Positions 53,076-60,797 of a DNA stretch of 64,000 nt are shown in pieces. How positions within the stretch are numbered: position 1 is the first letter of the stretch; each line of letters begins with the position of its first letter. Origin of the DNA: Neoroseomonas oryzicola (lineage in GTDB: Bacteria > Pseudomonadota > Alphaproteobacteria > Acetobacterales > Acetobacteraceae); assembly GCF_012163135.1 (NCBI RefSeq), contig NZ_JAAVUP010000002.1, forward strand, positions 248,001 to 312,000. The letters run 5' to 3'. The translations under genes and the position numbers were made by a program. The notes under the pieces are model-generated. The model was not told the origin of the DNA. It saw only the letters and a list, made by a program, of their open reading frames with translations, and searched no databases.

Positions 53076-53543
53076 GTGGCCGTCATCCGCCCGGCCGGCG
53101 CGGCGATGGCCGACCTGCTCGCCACCCTGCATGCCGAGGCCTTCCCGCCGGCCGAACGCTGGACGGCGCAGGCGATGGGCCTGCTGCTCGGTCTGTCCGG
53201 GCATTTCGGGCTGTTCGCCGAATCGGATGGGGAACCTCTGGGTTTCGCGCTCGGCCGCGCCGCGGCCGGCGAGGCCGAGGTGATCACGATCGGCGTCCGA
53301 CCCTCGGCCCGCCGCGCCGGCGCCGGCCGCGCGCTGATGGAGGCCCTGATGGCGGAAGCCGCGTCCCGCGGTGCGGAGGCGTTGTTCCTCGAGGTCTCGG
53401 AGGCGAACGGGCCGGCGCGGGGCCTGTATGCGGCGCTCGGCGCCGTCGAAGTCGGCCGGCGGCGCCGCTATTACCCCGATGGCACCGATGCGCTGGTCCT
53501 GCGGCTCGACATTACATCTTGCGGCGCAGCAAAAGCCGAGTAA
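53076..53543 (+). CDS. rimI: Ribosomal-protein-alanine N-acetyltransferase RimI
   Basis: A 155-residue GNAT. The loop ITIGVRPSARRAGAGRALME, then LFLEVSEANGPARGLYAALG and RRRRYYPDGTDAL, fits RimI, which acetylates the N-terminus of ribosomal protein S18. The GTG at 53076, 2 nt after the tsaB stop, is chosen. The gene end overlaps the convergent TusA-like gene by 32 bp. Confidence 0.87.
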   Translation: MAVIRPAGAAMADLLATLHAEAFPPAERWTAQAMGLLLGLSGHFGLFAESDGEPLGFALGRAAAGEAEVITIGVRPSARRAGAGRALMEALMAEAASRGAEALFLEVSEANGPARGLYAALGAVEVGRRRRYYPDGTDALVLRLDITSCGAAKAE

Positions 53544-53781
53544 TTCCCGAGGCTTCGTCATTCTGGGCAAGAACCGTGTGGCCCTGCTCGGCCGCGGTCC
53601 GGGGCACGTTGCGGCGCGGCTCCTCACCCTTCATTACGACCTCCAGCACCGCGCCCGGCGGCAGCCGGTCGAGTGCCAGGCGGACATGTACGAAGGTCAT
53701 CGGGCAAGTCTCACCGGTGATATCCAGGTGTGAATCCGGTTGAATTTCTTGCGAGGAACACATCCCGCCGGGGGATTTCAC
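53512..53781 (-). CDS. TusA/SirA-like sulfur-carrier protein
   Basis: An 89-residue TusA-family protein with the active-site Cys in ITGETCPMTFVHVRLALDRL and the GAVLEVVMKG strand. TusA hands persulfide sulfur on for thiouridine, molybdopterin or other uses. The GTG at 53781 with AGGA 8 nt upstream is taken; an ATG at 53763 is the alternative. It is divergent from mucR. Confidence 0.85.
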   Translation of the reverse strand: MKSPGGMCSSQEIQPDSHLDITGETCPMTFVHVRLALDRLPPGAVLEVVMKGEEPRRNVPRTAAEQGHTVLAQNDEASGITRLLLRRKM

Positions 53782-53823
53782 CGATTTAATCCTTTCACGA
53801 GGCTTTCATTCGACCCATCTACA

Positions 53824-53852
53824 TTGCGGCTTTCGGGGCGGGTCGCTAGAAC
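53824..53852 (+). promoter_or_regulatory. Possible promoter of the MucR gene
   Basis: TTGCGG and TAGAAC are 17 nt apart, 33 bp before the GTG start; the -10 hexamer matches 4 of 6 consensus positions. The surrounding stretch is the most AT-rich of this part of the window. Confidence 0.35.
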
Positions 53853-53885
53853 CGTTTCGCCTAACGATAACAGGGGGCTGAAATC

Positions 53886-54320
53886 GTGGCAGACGCGAAT
53901 CCGAATGCGGAGCTTCTCGGGCTCACCGCCCAGATTGTCTCTGCGCATGTTTCCCACAACCCGGTTCCGGCGACCGAATTGCCCGGGCTGATCCAGGAGG
54001 TGTTCCGCACGCTGTCCGGCGTCGGCTCCGCCCCGGCGCCCGAGCCCGAGCGGCCGCAGCCTGCGGTGCCGATCAAGAAGTCCATCACCCCGGGCTACCT
54101 GATCTGCCTCGAGGACGGGAAGAAGCTGAAGATGCTCAAGCGGCATCTGAAGACCGCCTACAACCTCACGCCCGAGCAGTACCGCGAACGCTGGGGCCTT
54201 CCGGCGGACTACCCGATGGTCGCGCCGGACTATGCGAAGCACCGTTCGTCCCTGGCCAAGAAGATCGGCCTCGGCACCACGCCGCGCGCCCGCGAGAAGG
54301 GCCGGGGCAAGGGCGGCTGA
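53886..54320 (+). CDS. MucR/Ros-family transcriptional regulator with altered zinc ligands
   Basis: A 144-residue regulator of the alphaproteobacterial MucR/Ros family, which controls exopolysaccharide, motility and cell-cycle genes. ITPGYLICLEDGKKLKMLKR followed by HLKTAYNLTPEQYRERWGLP gives the DNA-binding core. Where classical Ros has Cys-x2-Cys and two His near the end, this protein has Cys-x2-Asp and lacks the last His (HLKTAY). Similar substitutions are known in MucR-like proteins. GTG start after AGGGGGC. Confidence 0.92.
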   Translation: MADANPNAELLGLTAQIVSAHVSHNPVPATELPGLIQEVFRTLSGVGSAPAPEPERPQPAVPIKKSITPGYLICLEDGKKLKMLKRHLKTAYNLTPEQYRERWGLPADYPMVAPDYAKHRSSLAKKIGLGTTPRAREKGRGKGG

Positions 54321-54421
54321 CCACGCCCGGCATGCGGGAGTGGCCGCGCGGCGCGGGGGGCAGTATGGTCCGCGCCCGCGCCGGTTCCGGCGCCTGAGCG
54401 ACCGAGGACCCTGACGCCCGC

Positions 54422-54916
54422 ATGGAGAGCCGCATCCGCCCACGCGCGGCCAATACCGATCCGCCGCCGTCCCGAATCGAGCGGCTCTGCATCGAGCGTG
54501 GTCTCAAGATGACGGGGCAGCGCCGGCTGATCGCGCGCGTCCTCAGTGAGGCGGAAGACCATCCGGACGTCGAGGATGTGTACCGGCGCGCGCTTGCGCT
54601 CGACAGCAAGGTCTCGATCGCGACCGTCTACCGCACCGTCCGTCTGCTGGAGGAGAACGGCATCCTCGAGCGTCGGGACTTCGGCGGCGGGCGGGCACGC
54701 TACGACCCGGCCGACCGCGGCCATCACCACCACCTGATCGACGTCGACAGCGGCAAGGTGATCGAGTTCGCCGACGAGGAGTTCGAGGCCCTGGCCCGCG
54801 CCATGGCGCGCCGCCTGGGCTTCGACCTGGTCGGCCAGCGGCTCGAGCTCTTCGGCCGCAAGGTCGAGGCCGAGCCCACCCGATCCGGCGGACGCAGCAA
54901 GGCACGCTCCTCGTGA
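54422..54916 (+). CDS. Fur-family metal-responsive regulator (alphaproteobacterial Fur/Mur type)
   Basis: A 164-residue Fur-like repressor. The recognition segment SIATVYRTVRLLEENGILER is typical. The metal site shows HHHHLIDVDSGKVIEF where E. coli Fur has Cys residues; alphaproteobacterial Fur/Mur proteins lack these cysteines and often respond to manganese. It overlaps the next gene (GTGA), olsB. Iron or manganese specificity is not decidable here. Confidence 0.9.
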   Translation: MESRIRPRAANTDPPPSRIERLCIERGLKMTGQRRLIARVLSEAEDHPDVEDVYRRALALDSKVSIATVYRTVRLLEENGILERRDFGGGRARYDPADRGHHHHLIDVDSGKVIEFADEEFEALARAMARRLGFDLVGQRLELFGRKVEAEPTRSGGRSKARSS

Positions 54917-55719
54917 ACGACAGCGATCCCGGCTTCGGGGAACTGAGAGCGGGCAATCTCGGCGTGCGGCTCGCGGTCAGCGATGCCGAGGTCGACGCAG
55001 TCCAGGCCCTGCGCTACCGCGTCTTCTACGAGGAAATGGGCGCGCATGCCGATGCGGAAACCGCATCTTCCCGCCGCGACCGGGACGAGTTCGACGCGGT
55101 CGCCGACCACCTGGTGGTGGTCGACCACGATCGCGGCGAGGGGCCCGAATCGGTCATCGGCTGCTACCGCCTGATCCGCCGCCATGCCGCGGCGCGGCTG
55201 GGGCGCTGGTATTCGGCGGCGGAATACGACATCTCCCGCATCGTCGCCTTCGACGGCGAGATCCTGGAATGCGGCCGGTCCTGCGTCGATGCGGACTACC
55301 GGACGCGCGGGTCCATGCAGCTGCTCTGGGGCGGCATCGCGGCCTACATCTTCAAGCACGAGGTCGGCATCCTGTTCGGCTGCGCCTCGCTGCCGGGCAC
55401 CGACCTCGACGCGCTGGCCGACCAGCTCACCTATCTCGCCTCGAACCACATGGCGCCGGAGGCGATCCGGCCCCGCGCCCTGCCCGAACGCTATGTCGAG
55501 ATGATCCGCAAGGACCCCGCCTCGATCGACGTGAAGCGGACGCTGATCGACCTGCCGCCGCTGGTGAAGGGCTATCTCCGACTGGGTGGCTTCGTCGGCG
55601 ACGGGGCCGTGCTGGACCACCAGTTCAACACCACCGACGTCGCCGTGCTGGTGAAGACCGACCAGGTGACGGACAAGTACTACAAGCATTTCGAGCGCAA
55701 GGTCGGCGGGCGGGACTGA
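54913..55719 (+). CDS. olsB: L-ornithine N-alpha-acyltransferase OlsB
   Basis: A 268-residue acyltransferase of the GNAT-like hemolysin/OlsB fold (RYRVFYEEMGAHAD, EYDISRIVAFDGEILECGRS, LFGCASLPGTDLDALADQLT, LPPLVKGYLRLGGFVGDGAV). It acylates ornithine with a 3-hydroxy fatty acyl chain from ACP to give lyso-ornithine lipid. It starts with GTG overlapping the Fur-family stop. The partner acyltransferase (olsA) is normally adjacent; a PlsC-like gene lies 3.9 kb downstream. Confidence 0.88.
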   Translation: MNDSDPGFGELRAGNLGVRLAVSDAEVDAVQALRYRVFYEEMGAHADAETASSRRDRDEFDAVADHLVVVDHDRGEGPESVIGCYRLIRRHAAARLGRWYSAAEYDISRIVAFDGEILECGRSCVDADYRTRGSMQLLWGGIAAYIFKHEVGILFGCASLPGTDLDALADQLTYLASNHMAPEAIRPRALPERYVEMIRKDPASIDVKRTLIDLPPLVKGYLRLGGFVGDGAVLDHQFNTTDVAVLVKTDQVTDKYYKHFERKVGGRD

Positions 55720-56366
55720 TGCTCACGCTGTGGGGCCGCCGCAGCTCCTTCAACGTGCAGAAGGTGGCCTGGCTGCTCGGTGAGCTCGGCCTGCCGCATC
55801 GTCACATCGAGGCCGGCGGCGCGCATGGGGGCCTCGACACGCCCGAATTCCGGCGGATGAACCCTCACCGCAAGGTTCCGGTCATCGAGGAGGACGGGCA
55901 TGTCGTGTGGGAATCCCACGCCATCCTGCGCTACCTCGCCGCGCGTCACGGCGCGCCGCGCTTCTGGAACGACGATCCACGCATCCGCTCCGAGGCCGAT
56001 CGCTGGATCGACTGGTCCGCGACCAGCCTGCAGCCGGATTTCCTCAACGGCGTCTTCTGGGGCTGGTACCGCACGCCCGAGGCGCAGCGCGACCTGGCGG
56101 CGGTGAACCGGATGATCGCGAACTGCGACGGCTACATGGCGCTGCTGAACGAGGTGCTGGCGACGCGGCCCTTCCTCGGTGGCGATGAACTGTCGCTGGC
56201 GGATATCCCGGCCGGGACGGCGCTCTATCGGTGGTTCACCCTCGAGATCCCGCGCGCGCCGGCGCCGCATGTCGAGGCCTGGTATGCGCGGCTGCAGGAT
56301 CGGCCGGCCTATCGGTCGGCGGTGATGGTCCCGTATGGGGAACTGCGCGGGCGGCTCGCGTTCTGA
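55719..56366 (+). CDS. Glutathione S-transferase family protein
   Basis: A 215-residue GST: LTLWGRRSSFNVQKVAWLLG, the glutathione loop NPHRKVPVIEE with ESHAILRYLA, and an all-helical second half. Start and upstream olsB stop share one base (TGATG). It resembles the GST encoded at 33689-34318, so two such proteins occur in the window. It converges on a Bug gene across element copy 3. Confidence 0.87.
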   Translation: MLTLWGRRSSFNVQKVAWLLGELGLPHRHIEAGGAHGGLDTPEFRRMNPHRKVPVIEEDGHVVWESHAILRYLAARHGAPRFWNDDPRIRSEADRWIDWSATSLQPDFLNGVFWGWYRTPEAQRDLAAVNRMIANCDGYMALLNEVLATRPFLGGDELSLADIPAGTALYRWFTLEIPRAPAPHVEAWYARLQDRPAYRSAVMVPYGELRGRLAF

Positions 56367-56375
56367 CCAGAAGGA

Positions 56376-56457
56376 CGGGGGGAGAAGAGAACTTCTCCCC
56401 CCGAACCCCCCTCAACCTTCTTTGGAAACAGGATCGGGGGAGGTTCTCCTCCCCCGA
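56376..56457. repeat. Dispersed palindromic element, copy 3
   Basis: Hairpin CGGGGGGAGAAG/CTTCTCCCCCCG (loop AGAA, 56376-56403), the shared core CCCCCCTCAACCTTCTTTGG and hairpin TCGGGGGAGG/CCTCCCCCGA (loop TTCT, 56434-56457). The order equals copy 1, but the second arm of the middle palindrome is missing. It lies between two convergent genes. Confidence 0.85.
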
Positions 56458-56460
56458 CCT

Positions 56461-57435
56461 TCAATCCACGCGCGCCCCGCTCGCCCGCACGATCTCGGCA
56501 TGGCGCCGGATCTCGACCGCGAGGAACTCCGCCGCCCGCTGCCGTGTCCCGCCCCACAGCGCGAGCCCCGCGCCCTGCAGCCGCTGCTTCGCCTCGGGGT
56601 CGGCGAGCGCCTCGTTCACCACCGCGTTCATGCGGTCGATGATCGGCCCCGGCGTCCCCTTCGGCGCCAGCACCATGAACCAGGTGCCGAAGGTCAGTCC
56701 CGCCATGCCGAGTTCCGCCGTCGTCGGAACATCCGGCAGCTGCGGCGCGCGCTGTTCGTCCAGCAGCGCGAGCGGGATGACCTCGCCCGCGCGCACCTGC
56801 GGCAGCGCGCCGGTCACCAGGTTGAACATCGCCTGGATGCGGTTCGACAGAAGGTCCGTCACCGCCGGCGCCGGCCCGGAATACGGGACATGCTGCATCT
56901 CGGTGCCCGTCATCTGGCGATAGAGCTCGCCGGCGAGGTGCATCGAGGACCCGTTGCCCGTCGATCCGAAGTTGATCTTGCCGGGATTGGCGCGGGCATA
57001 GGCGGTGAACTCCGCCAGCGTCCGCGGGCCGAGCTGCCGGTTCACCACCAGGATGTTCGGCACGTTGCCGACCAGCACGACGGGATCGAAGTCGCGCACC
57101 GGGTCGAAGGGCAATTCGCGATAGAGCGCCGGATTGGTCGCCAGCGTCCCCGCCCAGCCCCAGAGGAAGGTGTAGCCATCCGCCGGGCTGCGCGCGGCGG
57201 TCGCTGCGCCGACATTGCCGTTGGCCCCGGCGCGGTTCTCCACCACCACGCGCTGCGGCAGGCGCTTGTCGAGTTCCTGCGCCAGGATGCGCGCGACCGT
57301 GTCGGCGGTGCCGGCCCCGCCCAATGTCGGCACGATGAGCCGCACCGGCTTGTCCGGCCAGGCCCCCTGGGCATGGAGTGGCAGCGGCGCGAGGGCGGCA
57401 AGCCCGCTGGCGAGCAAGGTGCGGCGATGCGTCAT
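56461..57435 (-). CDS. TctC/Bug-type tripartite tricarboxylate transporter substrate-binding protein
   Basis: A 324-residue exported binding protein with signal THRRTLLASGLAALAPLPLH and the Bug blocks DKPVRLIVPTLGGAGTADTV, ENRAGANGNVG and HVPYSGPAPAVTD. It is divergent from the opine-dehydrogenase-like gene, which may act on what it imports. No membrane subunits are near. Confidence 0.9.
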   Translation of the reverse strand: MTHRRTLLASGLAALAPLPLHAQGAWPDKPVRLIVPTLGGAGTADTVARILAQELDKRLPQRVVVENRAGANGNVGAATAARSPADGYTFLWGWAGTLATNPALYRELPFDPVRDFDPVVLVGNVPNILVVNRQLGPRTLAEFTAYARANPGKINFGSTGNGSSMHLAGELYRQMTGTEMQHVPYSGPAPAVTDLLSNRIQAMFNLVTGALPQVRAGEVIPLALLDEQRAPQLPDVPTTAELGMAGLTFGTWFMVLAPKGTPGPIIDRMNAVVNEALADPEAKQRLQGAGLALWGGTRQRAAEFLAVEIRRHAEIVRASGARVD

Positions 57436-57540
57436 GGCGGCAGGGTCCCGGTTCTGCTGCGGCCAGCCTAGCAGCGTGCGCCCGCTTGCACAGCGCGCGC
57501 GAGCGGCCCCAGGGTCGGCGCGGAACGGAGGACCACCATC

Positions 57541-58575
57541 ATGCGCATCGCGATTCTCGGCGCCGGCGCCATCGGCCCGGCCTCGGCGGCCCTGGCCGCG
57601 AGCCGCGGGCATCAGGCGGCGATCTGGTCGCCTTCCGGCGCGGGCACGCGCGGCCTGGGCGATACGCTGCATGCCGAAGGCGTGCTCGAAGGCGCTTTCC
57701 CGGTGACGGTCGCGGCGACGCTGGCAGACGCCTTCTCCGGCGCCGACGCCGCCATGCTGGCGGTGCCGACCTACGCGCTGCCCGGCCTGTTGCCACGTAT
57801 CGCGGAAGCGATCCCGCGCGACCTGCCGCTGATGATCACGCCCGCGGCCTCGCTCGCGCCGCTCGCCTTCGCACGGCTGCGCGGGCCGGGCGCGCCCGTG
57901 GGCGCCATGGCGACGACGCCGGTCACCGGCCGGCGCACCGCGCCCGACCGCGTGCGCGTCGCGGCCATCCGCGCCGAGATCGAGATGGGCGCGGTTCCCG
58001 GCCCTGCCGCGCCGGAACTCGCAGCGATGGCGGAAGCGCTGTTCGGCAATCGCTGGCCCACCGTGCCCGATGCGCTCGCCGCCGCGCTGATCAACACCAA
58101 CCCGATCGCCCATGCCGCGCTGGCGCTCGGCAACGTCACGCGTATCGAGAAGCGCGAATCCTGGGGCCAGTACGGGCTCATGACCGAGGCGGTGTGCCGG
58201 CTGATGGAGGACCTCGCCGCCGAGCGCGACGCGCTCGCCGCGCGCTTCGGCCATGCGCCGCCGAGCCTCGCCTGGTCGCTGCACCGGACGAACGGCGTGC
58301 CGCTCGGCCCGCTGCACGAGATGACCGCGGCGATCGAGCAGGGGCGGGGCGTGATCGCCGGCCCGACGGAGATGAGCACGCGCTACGTCACCGAGGACGT
58401 GCCCTATGGCCTCGCCTTCTACCTCGCCGTCGCCGGGGCGATCGGGCTCGACATGCCGGTCACGGCGGCGACGGTCCGCGTGGTCGAATCGCTGTGGGGG
58501 AGGGACCTGCGCGACAACCCGCTGATCGCGGGCCTCGACCTGTCCGACCTCCCCGCCGCGCTCAGTCGAGGCTGA
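57541..58575 (+). CDS. NAD/NADP octopine/nopaline dehydrogenase family protein
   Basis: A 344-residue oxidoreductase. The N-terminal Rossmann motif MRIAILGAGAIGPASAALAA and the C-terminal NTNPIAHAALALGNVTRIE, then STRYVTEDVPYGLAFYLA, match opine dehydrogenases, which reduce or oxidise imines formed between an amino acid and a keto acid. In a free-living bacterium a catabolic role on opines or a metallophore-like product is conceivable. It is flanked by Bug genes on both sides and overlaps the downstream one by 14 bp (convergent). Confidence 0.8.
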   Translation: MRIAILGAGAIGPASAALAASRGHQAAIWSPSGAGTRGLGDTLHAEGVLEGAFPVTVAATLADAFSGADAAMLAVPTYALPGLLPRIAEAIPRDLPLMITPAASLAPLAFARLRGPGAPVGAMATTPVTGRRTAPDRVRVAAIRAEIEMGAVPGPAAPELAAMAEALFGNRWPTVPDALAAALINTNPIAHAALALGNVTRIEKRESWGQYGLMTEAVCRLMEDLAAERDALAARFGHAPPSLAWSLHRTNGVPLGPLHEMTAAIEQGRGVIAGPTEMSTRYVTEDVPYGLAFYLAVAGAIGLDMPVTAATVRVVESLWGRDLRDNPLIAGLDLSDLPAALSRG

Positions 58576-59527
58576 TGTTGAGCGGCGCGACGACGCGCTG
58601 CCAGCGCGCCAGGTCGTCCTGCATCAGCGTCGCGAAGGCCGCGGCGCTGCCCGAAGCGGGCGTCGCGCCCAGGCCCTCGAGCCGCTCGCGCAGCGAAGCC
58701 TCGGCCATGGCGCGGGTGAAGGCATCGGTCCAATAGGCCATCGCCGCGGGCGGCGTCCCGGCGCGGAGCGCGAGGCCGGTCCAGATGCTTGCGGTGAAGC
58801 CCGGAACGGCGGCCTCGGTCAGGGTCGGCACGTCGGGCAGGCTCGGGAAGCGCTGCGCCCCGGTCGTCGCCACCACCTTGAGCGCGCCGCCCGAGAAGCC
58901 CAGCACGGACGGCACTGAGACGAACATCAGCGCGATCCGTCCGGCGAGCAGGTCGTTGAAGGCCGCCGCCGCGCCGCGATAGGGCACGTGCTCGACATTC
59001 AGCCGTTCCCGCGCCTTGAGGTCCTCCATGATGAGGTGCGTGTTGGTGCCGATCCCGGTCGACGCATAGGAGAGCGGGTCCCGCGCCGCGCGGGCATAGG
59101 CGATCAGCGCCGGCGCATCGGCGACCGGCAGGTTCGGCGCGGCGAGCAGCGCGACGGGGCTGTCCGTCACCTGCATCAGCGGCGCGAGGTCTGCCTGCGG
59201 GTCATAGGGCATGCGCCGCCCGATCGCCTTCGGGATGGTGGTCTGCCCGGCGGTGGCGAGCAGGATCGACAGCCCGTCCGCGGGGCCGCGGGCGACCGCC
59301 TCGCCCCCGAGGATCCCGCCGGCGCCGGCGCGGTTCTCGACCACCATCTGCTGGCCGGTCACCGCCTGGATCGCCTGGGCGAAGAGCCGGCCGAGCACGT
59401 CCTGCGATCCGCCGGGGGCGAAGGGCACCACCAGCCGCGCCGGACGGTCCGGCGTCCAGCCGCCCTGGGCCTGGGCGATGGCGGGCAGGGCAAGCGTGCC
59501 GAGCAGGGCGCGGCGGCGGATCGTCAT
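58562..59527 (-). CDS. TctC/Bug-type tripartite tricarboxylate transporter substrate-binding protein
   Basis: A 321-residue exported binding protein. Signal peptide IRRRALLGTLALPAIAQAQ; Bug blocks DRPARLVVPFAPGGSQDVL, ENRAGAGGILGGEA and HVPYRGAAAAFNDLL. It converges with the opine-dehydrogenase-like gene. It is the fifth Bug gene of the window, none with tctA or tctB nearby. Confidence 0.9.
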   Translation of the reverse strand: MTIRRRALLGTLALPAIAQAQGGWTPDRPARLVVPFAPGGSQDVLGRLFAQAIQAVTGQQMVVENRAGAGGILGGEAVARGPADGLSILLATAGQTTIPKAIGRRMPYDPQADLAPLMQVTDSPVALLAAPNLPVADAPALIAYARAARDPLSYASTGIGTNTHLIMEDLKARERLNVEHVPYRGAAAAFNDLLAGRIALMFVSVPSVLGFSGGALKVVATTGAQRFPSLPDVPTLTEAAVPGFTASIWTGLALRAGTPPAAMAYWTDAFTRAMAEASLRERLEGLGATPASGSAAAFATLMQDDLARWQRVVAPLNISLD

Positions 59528-59665
59528 GCGGGGCTACTCCGGTGTCCGGGTCATGCTGGTCCGGGCGGCGTGCCCGGGCAACGGGGAACGCCTTGCAGAG
59601 GCTTCATGCCATTGCAGCGAAGCCTTCATTGCTCCGCCACGATCCGCGCGCTACCTCCGCAGTCC

Positions 59666-60589
59666 ATGGAAGCCGTCATCCGATCGACCGAAGAGGCCTT
59701 GAGGCCGCGCCGCCTGCGCCGCGCCAGCCCGCTGCGCTTCCAGCCCTGGCTGCCCGGCGCGGCCTGGGGCGACGTGATGGACACGCGCCCGATTGGCGGG
59801 CGCTTCCGCGCGGTCCGGCGCATCACGACGGCGGTCATCTGGACCATCCTCGCCATCCCGGTGCAGTCGGTGCTGATCCGCCTGCCAGGCCGCGCCAAGA
59901 TCTCCTTCGCGCGCACCTATCACGCCGTGCTGTGCCGGCTGATCGGGATGAAGGTGCAGGTGGTGGGCTCGCTGTCGGGCGTGCCGTCGACGCTGTACGT
60001 CTCGAACCATTCCTCCTGGCTCGACATCCTCGTGCTGGGCAGCGTCATCGACGCCGCCTTCGTCTCCAAGGCCGAGGTCGGCCAGTGGCCGGGCGCCGGG
60101 ACCGTGGCGCGGCTGGGCCGGACGATCTTCGTCAGCCGCAAGCGCAACCACACGGGGCGCGAGGCGGAGGAGATCCAGCAACGCCTCGCCACCGGGGACA
60201 ACGTCATCCTGTTCCCGGAAGGGACCTCGAACGACGGCACGCGGGTGCTGCCCTTCCGGTCCTCCTTCCTCGCCGTGGCGCAGAACGCGCAGCGGGTGCA
60301 GCCGGTGTCGATCGTCTATGACCGGCTGGGCGGCCTGCCGGCCTGCCGGCGCGACCGGCCGCTGTTCGCCTGGTACGGGGACATGGACATCGCCTCCCAT
60401 TTCTGGCGCATCGCGCGCCGGCCGGGGGCGCGGGCGACCGTCCTGCTGCACGAACCCGCGGATCCCGCCACCTTCCCCGACCGCAAGTCCCTGACCGCGG
60501 CGGCGAGCGAGGTGGTGGCCGAGGGCGCGGCTCTGCTGCGCCAGAACCGGCCGGTCGAACCGCTGCGACTGCGCCCGCCGGGCGCCTGA
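59666..60589 (+). CDS. PlsC/OlsA-like 1-acylglycerol-3-phosphate or lyso-ornithine-lipid acyltransferase
   Basis: A 307-residue membrane acyltransferase. The catalytic HX4D is in VSNHSSWLDILVLG, and the FPEGTSNDG motif positions the substrate. One hydrophobic helix (TTAVIWTILAIPVQSVLIRL) precedes the domain. In related genomes a PlsC homologue stands between fur or olsB and miaB; here it lies 3.9 kb after olsB. It may be OlsA, completing ornithine lipid synthesis, or a general PlsC. Confidence 0.82.
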   Translation: MEAVIRSTEEALRPRRLRRASPLRFQPWLPGAAWGDVMDTRPIGGRFRAVRRITTAVIWTILAIPVQSVLIRLPGRAKISFARTYHAVLCRLIGMKVQVVGSLSGVPSTLYVSNHSSWLDILVLGSVIDAAFVSKAEVGQWPGAGTVARLGRTIFVSRKRNHTGREAEEIQQRLATGDNVILFPEGTSNDGTRVLPFRSSFLAVAQNAQRVQPVSIVYDRLGGLPACRRDRPLFAWYGDMDIASHFWRIARRPGARATVLLHEPADPATFPDRKSLTAAASEVVAEGAALLRQNRPVEPLRLRPPGA

Positions 60590-60646
60590 CCGCCGGCATG
60601 GCGGCGTGGGCTGCGGGCAACACCTCTGCACCCGCGGACTCGCGAT

Positions 60647-60722
60647 GCTTGACCCGGCGCGGAGCGGACGTTCAGGCTTTCGAACATGTTGATTCGCTCC
60701 GCGCCCGAGGTCGCTTGACCCG
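60647..60722. other. Large stem-loop flanked by direct repeats upstream of miaB
   Basis: Arms GGCGCGGAGCG (60656-60666) and CGCTCCGCGCC (60695-60705) pair perfectly around a 28-nt less GC-rich loop. GCTTGACCCG occurs on both sides (60647-60656 and 60713-60722). It lies in the 208-bp gap between the PlsC-like gene and miaB and could be a terminator, leader structure or protein site. Confidence 0.5.
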
Positions 60723-60797
60723 CGCCGTCCAGGTGCGCATCTCCCCCGCCTGCCTTCGCCGCGACCAGCGCGGCGGGGCCGGCGGAGCCTGACCCGA

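Noticed and set aside
60598..60792. 64-residue plus-strand frame before miaB
   Set aside because: It runs across the inverted and direct repeats, has no recognisable motif and poor start context; treated as non-coding leader.
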